A stretch of 64,000 nt of DNA from Telopea speciosissima (taxonomy: Eukaryota; Streptophyta; Magnoliopsida; Proteales; Proteaceae), in NCBI RefSeq assembly GCF_018873765.1, contig NC_057922.1, positions 9,871,563-9,935,562 of the forward strand, read 5' to 3'. The notes beneath the pieces were generated by a model. The model had not been told where the DNA came from and ran no database searches. It saw only the letters and a list, made by a program, of their open reading frames with translations. The position numbers were made by a program, and so were the translations under genes. This document shows positions 57,842-64,000 of the stretch, in pieces; within the stretch, counting starts at the first letter, position 1; each line of letters begins with the position of its first letter.

Positions 57842-59182
57842 TCCTCCTGAATTTACCTCACCTCTTTCTCCTCCTGAATTTTAATTCATAAGTGCAAGTA
57901 GTCCTTATAGAGGAGTATTAAAGTCGTGAATTGATCAAAGCAGCTTCCTTGCATCTCCATTGCAATTAGTCAAACAGTTCTCTGTCTCTCTCGCACACAC
58001 ACACAGTTCATTAGTCCATTAGGAAATCCTTGACGGCATACAACAATTACATCCACCAGGGGACTAATCAATAAAGATAGAGCCAAGACCGTCATAGTGG
58101 TGCCATGGTGAGAAATTCACCTGTCAGTCCGTCACCGTGTAGCAATTTATTTGCTAAAGAACAAACATGGCGGTTGGCCTGCGTGCAGAATATACACCAA
58201 CCTTGTCTTGTTGGACAATTTTCAGATCGAAAGTTCGAAATAAGTAATAGGGAAAATTACGATATTAGCTATAAATGAGTTTCATTTTACAAAACCATCT
58301 ACTCCATCTTTAATTTAACAAATATAACCAAAGAAAAGATCACAATTACAAAAATAGGCAAAACAGTGTTATACAATCCTAGTTACAACACTCATATTTT
58401 TTTTGGACAATTTTACCCTTCCACCTTTCCTTCTCGATTACCATGTCCGCCTTTGTAACCCTACTGCCCTACCACTGCTACCACATCCCACCCCTGTTGC
58501 CATTCCACTCACCCACCGTTCAAACTAACCCACCACGTATGGTTTCCTCTGCCACCAACGTCCCTGCATCTCACCTTTGTATGACAAATTAGCACAGCCG
58601 CCCTATAGGCTTTGTCGGCCAGCCTAGCACCGTATTGTTGCAGGGCATTGGATCTGTGGCGTTGTCCACCATCTTTGCGCCGCTGGCTCTGCAACCGGAA
58701 ATGGATAAGTAGGGGATTGGTATTTTTTGGTTTTGGATGGTGGTGGGGGTGAGCAGGTGAAGGTAGAGAATGGGATTTTACATGTGGCAGGGAAGAAGAA
58801 AGTACGCTTCTGCAGCGGAGGCAACATGGACGGATGGGGAAGAGGTGATTCACCTAATCTTGGAACCTTCCAACGTGGCTTTGCCATGTCCGAAATGGAT
58901 GGAGAACAAAAACTCAGCCAAATTGGTCATCGCACTCATTTCCCGAATCGAATCAAAGAGAACTTGTGTTATGTTAACTTTTTTTTCATTGTAAAAATTT
59001 TTTGAGAAAATAACTGGGGAACGGAGCCCCTGTTTTCCTATTCAAATCGAAGAGAGTTTTGATTTGGTAACTTTTTTATTTGATACAATTCCTATTCGTT
59101 TAAAAGTAAAAGGTGGATCAAAATCTTTCTCTATTAAATCCCATGCTAATATATTCTCTTTGGTCATAATTAGTTTGAGCGA
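57842..59182. other. Upstream flank of copy 5, then a lone Mutator-like end
   Basis: 57842-58200 holds the conserved array flank (gtggtgccatgg, gtcagtccgtcaccgtgtag). At about 58253 a terminal-repeat-like agggaaaattacgatattag followed by a caaaaccatctactccatct block begins, like plant Mutator-type ends; no partner end is found before 59183. 58430-58900 is GC-richer with open frames on both strands (for example minus 58887-58624), but no family is recognised. Confidence 0.4.
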
Positions 59183-59886
59183 TGTTAGAAATCTGAACAA
59201 AAAGGAGAGGACAGAAAGAAGGCCTAAGTCGAACGAAATCGTTCTGGCCCTTAAGACAAGATTTGCACCCTCCTAATCCCGCAAAGGGTTGCGCAAACCC
59301 GCCTCCCAAGATAAATCAGCGGATCACATCGGTTGCGGTGGACAAGAACACTCGTGAAGCTATCGGAGATATTTTGATCATCTGGACTGAGAGAATTCGT
59401 GGCCCATTTATAGGCCCACAAGGCCTGCTTCGGATGAGTCACACCCATTGGCTCATATGACTTGACTGAAGTCATGACTATTGGGCGGGCTCCCTTGGTG
59501 TTCGTGTGGGTCGCAACTCTTGGGGTCAATGTTAAACCAAGGGTTGCACTCCCTCTTTGATTTGCCACCGATCCAACGGTCGGATCGATCTTAAGCACCC
59601 TTGATCGGACACCGCCGATCCCGAAAAGATTAAGGCGACATATCGCGACGATGCGAGTGCAAAGTGCGCCATCAAAGCGCCACATTCGCCACGCTCACGC
59701 GCGCCAGCAGACGCATACGCGCTCGGACGGTACCGCCCTCACCGCAAGTGCACCGCATAATCTCTTCTAGCATTACATGTGATAATAATAACTACTTACT
59801 ACTAACACATATAAACCCAATGAGCTTTCCTTTCATAGCCGATGTGGGACTAAAAGTCCACATCAATATTTTGAAAAATTCCAACA
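59183..59886 (-). repeat. 3' LTR of the copia fossil
   Basis: Read on the minus strand it starts TGTTGGAATTTTTC (plus 59886) right after the polypurine tract, and ends ..GATTTCTAACA (plus 59183), so TG...CA ends are present. Length is about 704 bp. Its middle (about 59560-59760) is strikingly CpG-rich compared with the surroundings (gcgacgatgcgag, cacgctcacgcgcgcc). Confidence 0.7.
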
Positions 59887-62800
59887 ATTTCTCCCAATTT
59901 TTTAAAATAATTGAGCCTCAATCAAGAAACTCTCTGTACTTTAAATCATACTTACATAAAGGTGTCTTTCGACTTGAACCTTTATGTTGTCAAAATACAT
60001 TAGTACTTGTCAAAAACGAAGTAGCCGTAGCCTTGAACTTAGAATTTTATAGCGACAAATCTAATATACTAGACGTATGACTTACTTGAACATAGTTTCA
60101 ATAACACCCGCACATTTATGGCCTTGTGCTTTCATCTTAGGTTTTCATAAGTGCCTTAGAGACAAGCTTTGAATCTCTGCAGCGGCCCCACTTCCCGCAC
60201 TTATATAGGTGAATCTAATAAAATGCAATTGTATGACTTGCATTTCCTATAAGGCATAGACTCATTGAAGGACTGATCCTACCCTCTGACGGTTTCTCCA
60301 TACAAACATGCACTACCTTGAGATGTCAAGAGATCTTATCTCTACTAGTTGAGTGCATAACCGGTTATTACTACAAGTGTTTTTCCATTGAACTAGTTGA
60401 CTAGATGTTGGTCTAGTGTCTAGTTGGTTTTCACTTGCAGTTACCTCTCATTTAAAAGCTTTAAACCCATCTCCTGGAAGTCTTCCATACCACATCCCTA
60501 CCAGTGCCTTTTGTAAAGGGATCACCAAATTTTCCTTTGACTTTACATAACTAATAGTCACAACTCCTTTGATGAGTTGTTCTCTTACATAGCTATGTCT
60601 TAAACTCGATATGCCTTGACTTTCCATTGTAGACTTTATTATAAGCCCTTGATAATGTTGCTTCATTATCACAAGATATTGATATAGCAGGTATTGGCTT
60701 AGGCCACAGAGGAATCTCTGTTAAGAGGTCCCTAAGCCATTTCGCTTCCTTTATCGCCATTGCTAAAGCGATAAATTCGACTCCATAGTGGAGTGTGAAA
60801 CTACAATCTGTTTCTTGGATCCCCAAGAAATTGATCCTCCACCCAAGGTAAATATCCAACCACTTGTGGACTTTGATTCATCGGATCCTCGTGATCCAAT
60901 TAGCATCCGTGTATCCTTCTAGTATCAAGGGAAAATCTTTATAACTTAATGCATAATTCATTGTGCCATTTAAGTACTTAAGTACTCTAGAAACCGCATT
61001 CCAATGAATTTGTCCAGGGTTATGAGTAAACCTACTCAAAACACCAATCGCAAAAGCTATATCGGGACGAGTGCAATCGCATGGCATACATTAAGTCGCC
61101 AATGATACTAGCGTATTCCAATTGAGATATACAATTTCCTTCATTAGAAATTAATCTAATAGAATGAATCATATGGGGTAGCAATCGGTTTTACATCTCA
61201 TGATTGAATTTCTTTAATATTTTCTTTATGTAATGAGACTGTGTTAAAGAAATACAATCAGAGGATCTAACAATTTTGATTCCCAAAATTATATTTGCTT
61301 CACCCATATCTTTCATATCAAAACACGAAGATAGGAAAGCCTTTGTCTCCAAAACAAAGGCTTGTATTAGTACCAAAGATTAACATATCATCAACATATA
61401 AACATATTATAACACCATGTCCATTCTTGAATTTAGAATAAACACATTTATCGATTCATTTATTCTAAATCCATTTGCTACAACCTTTTGGTCAAATTTA
61501 TCATGCCATTGCTTAGGAGCTTGTTTTAGACCATATAAAGATTTGACTAGTTTACAAACCTTACTTTCCGGCCTTTCAAAACAAACTCTTCAGTTGTTCC
61601 ATGTAAACTTCTTCTTCTAAATCTCCATTTAGAAAAGCAGTTTAACATCCATTTGGTGTATAACAAGTTTATTAATCGATGCTAAAGCAATTAACAATCT
61701 AATCGTACTAATTCTAGCAACAGGAGCATATGTATCGAAATAATCAATGCCTTCTTTTTGCTTAAAGCCCTTTGCTACAAGCCTAGCTTTAAACTTATCA
61801 ATGGTTCCATCGCCTTTAAGCTTTCGCTTAAAAATCCACTTACAACCAATAGATTTAAATCCAGGAGGTAAATGTGTTAAAACCCATGTTTTATTACCCA
61901 TGAGAGAATCCATTTCATCATTTATAGCTTTTTGCCAAAAAGGAATCTTGAGAATTCATGGCTTCTCGAAAAGTCAATGGATCATGTTCAACATTATACA
62001 CACAAGAATATGTAACTTCATTTCTGTTTCCTTCTACCAAGAATTGATAGAAATCGACCAAAGGATTTTTCCACTCTAATTCTTTTACTTCTTCTAAGTT
62101 CAACACTCTCATTATTCTCAATTTGATTGAACAATATCTTGATCCTCCTTGTTTGTGTTTTCATTCTTCCGTTTCCTAGAGAATGAATCCTCAAAGAACT
62201 CAAGATCTCTAGATTCCAAAATTATATTTTGGCTAACGGTCTCTGAGATTCCATCGTTAGACATCTATAGGCCTTGCTATGTTGGGCATAGCCAATGAAA
62301 ATACATTCAATTGCCTTTTCACCTAATTTAGGTCTTTTAGGATCATCAATCTTACCAATGCTCTACATCCCCATACTTTGAAATATCCAAGAGAAGGTTT
62401 TCTCTTCATCCAATATTCATAGGGAGTGATATTAGTCTTTTTATGGGGTATACGGTTAACTATATGACAAGCATCATTAATGCTTCCCCCATAAATTCTT
62501 TGGTAAGTCGAAGTAAGTAAAAGTGTATTCACCATTTCGTAGAGTCCTATTTTTCCTTTCGCTACTCCATTCGTTGAGGACTATAGGGTGCCGTTGTTTG
62601 ATGGATAATTCCATAAACTTCACAAAAATCATCAGTGGACAAGTATTCCCTTCCCTATCGTTCGTAAGATTTTAATCTTACGATCCAATTGGTTTTCCAC
62701 TTTGGCTTTGTAGATTTTGAATTTCTCCAAAGCCTCATCTTTAGTCCTTAAGAGATATACATATGTGTATTTTGAACATCATCTATAAATGTGATGAAAT

Positions 62801-64000
62801 ATCTTTTACCACCTCTAGTTAGAATACCTTCTAACTCACACAAATCGAATGTACTAATTCTAAGAGTTGTGTATTCCTTTCTACTTTCTTAAAAGATTTC
62901 CTAGCAATTTTAGACTTGATGCATACGAACATTTGTCATGACTAGAAGATGTGCATTTTGGTAATAAATCTAATTTAACCATATTTCTCATGCACTTATA
63001 ATTAACATGCCCAAGTCTAGAATGCCATGTATCAAAAGTAGAAACAATGTAAGGTAAGATGAGTTTTCATTAATCATATTAAATTTATACATCCCGCTCG
63101 ATGCATATCCTTTCCCAACATAAACTCCCCTTTGGACACTATGATGTTCCCGACTCAAACATGATTTTAAATCCATGTTTGTCAAGCAAGCTTACAGACA
63201 TTAAGTTCTTCCTAATATCAGAACATGAAGTACATCATTCAAAGTAAGCTTTTTCCCGGATGTGAGATTCGTAACCACTCGTGCCTTTACCTATGACCTT
63301 AGCAGTTGAAGAATTTCCCATAAAGAGATCTTGTCCATCTGCTATAGGTTCATAAACTTTGAACAAATTTTTGTTCTTGGCAACATGTTTGGTTGCACCG
63401 AATCGATCCACCATTCCTCATCATCACCCACCGCATATACCTCGGATATCATAGCAGCCCGGTCATCATTGTCAACCATGTTGGCTTGGTCCTTTTGTTG
63501 CTTCTCCTTGATATAAACTCTGTTGTTTCTTGAAATGACCGGCTTTTCCGCATTTCCAGCAAGCCGCTTTGGGGTTAATAAATGTACCCTTTTTCTTCTC
63601 GTAAATGCCTTTCCCATCATACTTTCTCTTCTTGCCCTTAGAAGATGCATTTTCTATGACATGAGCTTTTGGAGATTTTTCCTCCAATTCAAGTTTATCC
63701 AGTTTAGAGAATTCTCTTCAACTTGGATATACTTAATCAACTCTTGCATAGTCATTGCATCCTTCTTCTATTTCAACTCTTTCCGACAATCTTTCCAAGC
63801 AAAAGGTAACTTTGAAATAATAGATGACACTTGGAAAGATTCACAAGAGAATGGCCCTCGTGAGATGATTTGATTCATGAGACCTTGCAACTCATAGGTT
63901 TGTGAAATAATAGACTTATCTCCTATCATCCCGTAATCAAACAACTTACTTATAAGAAACTTCTTGTTGCCAAGATCCTCAATTTTGTACTTTTTATCGA
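59183..64000 (-). mobile_element. Ty1-copia retrotransposon fossil, 3' part; continues beyond the window
   Basis: On the minus strand the domain order is that of Ty1-copia. A gag zinc-knuckle region lies at about 63690-63470, and a protease-like segment (EEWWIDSVQ) near 63410. Integrase-core-like segments follow (about 63190-62320), then reverse transcriptase (TWVLTHLPPGFKSIGCKWIF, KARLVAKGFKQKEGIDY; about 61913-61190) and RNase H (CTRPDIAFAIGVLSRFTHNP; about 61087-60448). A polypurine tract (aattgggagaaat) and one LTR complete it. Coding is broken in many places, on the order of ten. The 5' LTR and primer site lie outside the window. The element is moderately old. Confidence 0.85.

Noticed and set aside
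58997-59182. Possible organelle-derived DNA before the copia LTR
   Set aside because: The style (AT-rich with ggggaacggagcccctgtttt) is suggestive, but I could not match it to any plastid or mitochondrial gene from memory.

Overview
This window is nuclear DNA of a flowering plant, probably a woody dicot or an early-branching angiosperm. The sequence is AT-rich. Its host genes have many introns, it carries plant-type Au SINEs, MITEs, Mutator-like gene-capturing elements and Ty1-copia fossils, and the families present (TPS-g terpene synthase, COMT-like O-methyltransferases, the PC4/KIWI coactivator) are typical of angiosperm genomes. I cannot name the species.

Layout. 1-20 kb is a repeat-rich stretch with no intact protein gene. 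It holds one good tRNA-Gln(CUG) gene (minus strand, 4773-4844), several MITEs, a gene-capturing TIR element (about 3000-4617), an orphan exon of ribosomal protein eL6 (11722-11828), copies of a dispersed repeat family, a copia gag/LTR fossil (about 16740-18370) and a tandem LTR/PBS-like repeat with two TATA boxes (18410-18970). At 20595-23015 (+) lies a complete seven-exon TPS-g type terpene synthase (568 aa) with a cluster of W-box cores upstream. At 23253-24661 is a Pack-MULE-like element with long terminal inverted repeats enclosing pieces of two unrelated host genes: an F-box/LRR gene and the first exon of a protein disulfide isomerase gene.

27352-34563 (minus) is an apparently intact PC4-family coactivator gene (KIWI type, 106 aa) with a 6.7-kb intron and a 23-nt microexon. 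36228-57744 (minus) is a head-to-tail array of five COMT-like O-methyltransferase genes. Copy 2 (42708-44535) is intact. Copy 5 (55197-57744) has an open frame but unusual residues in the SAM motif and around the catalytic site. Copy 1 has a 1-bp frameshift and a lost core promoter, copy 3 a nonsense codon right after the catalytic histidine region, and copy 4 has lost the 5' part of exon 1. Transposons sit in and between the copies, including a second Pack-MULE-like element (39331-41425, perfect 9-bp target duplication) carrying a MYB26/MYB67-type R2R3-MYB fragment. 59183 to the window end is the 3' part of a broken Ty1-copia element on the minus strand.

The terpene synthase and the O-methyltransferases are both specialised-metabolism enzymes. 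They are separated by about 13 kb and by the housekeeping KIWI gene, and nothing in the sequence shows that they form one pathway. The most notable theme is repeated capture and shuffling of host gene pieces by Mutator-like elements next to a young, decaying enzyme array.
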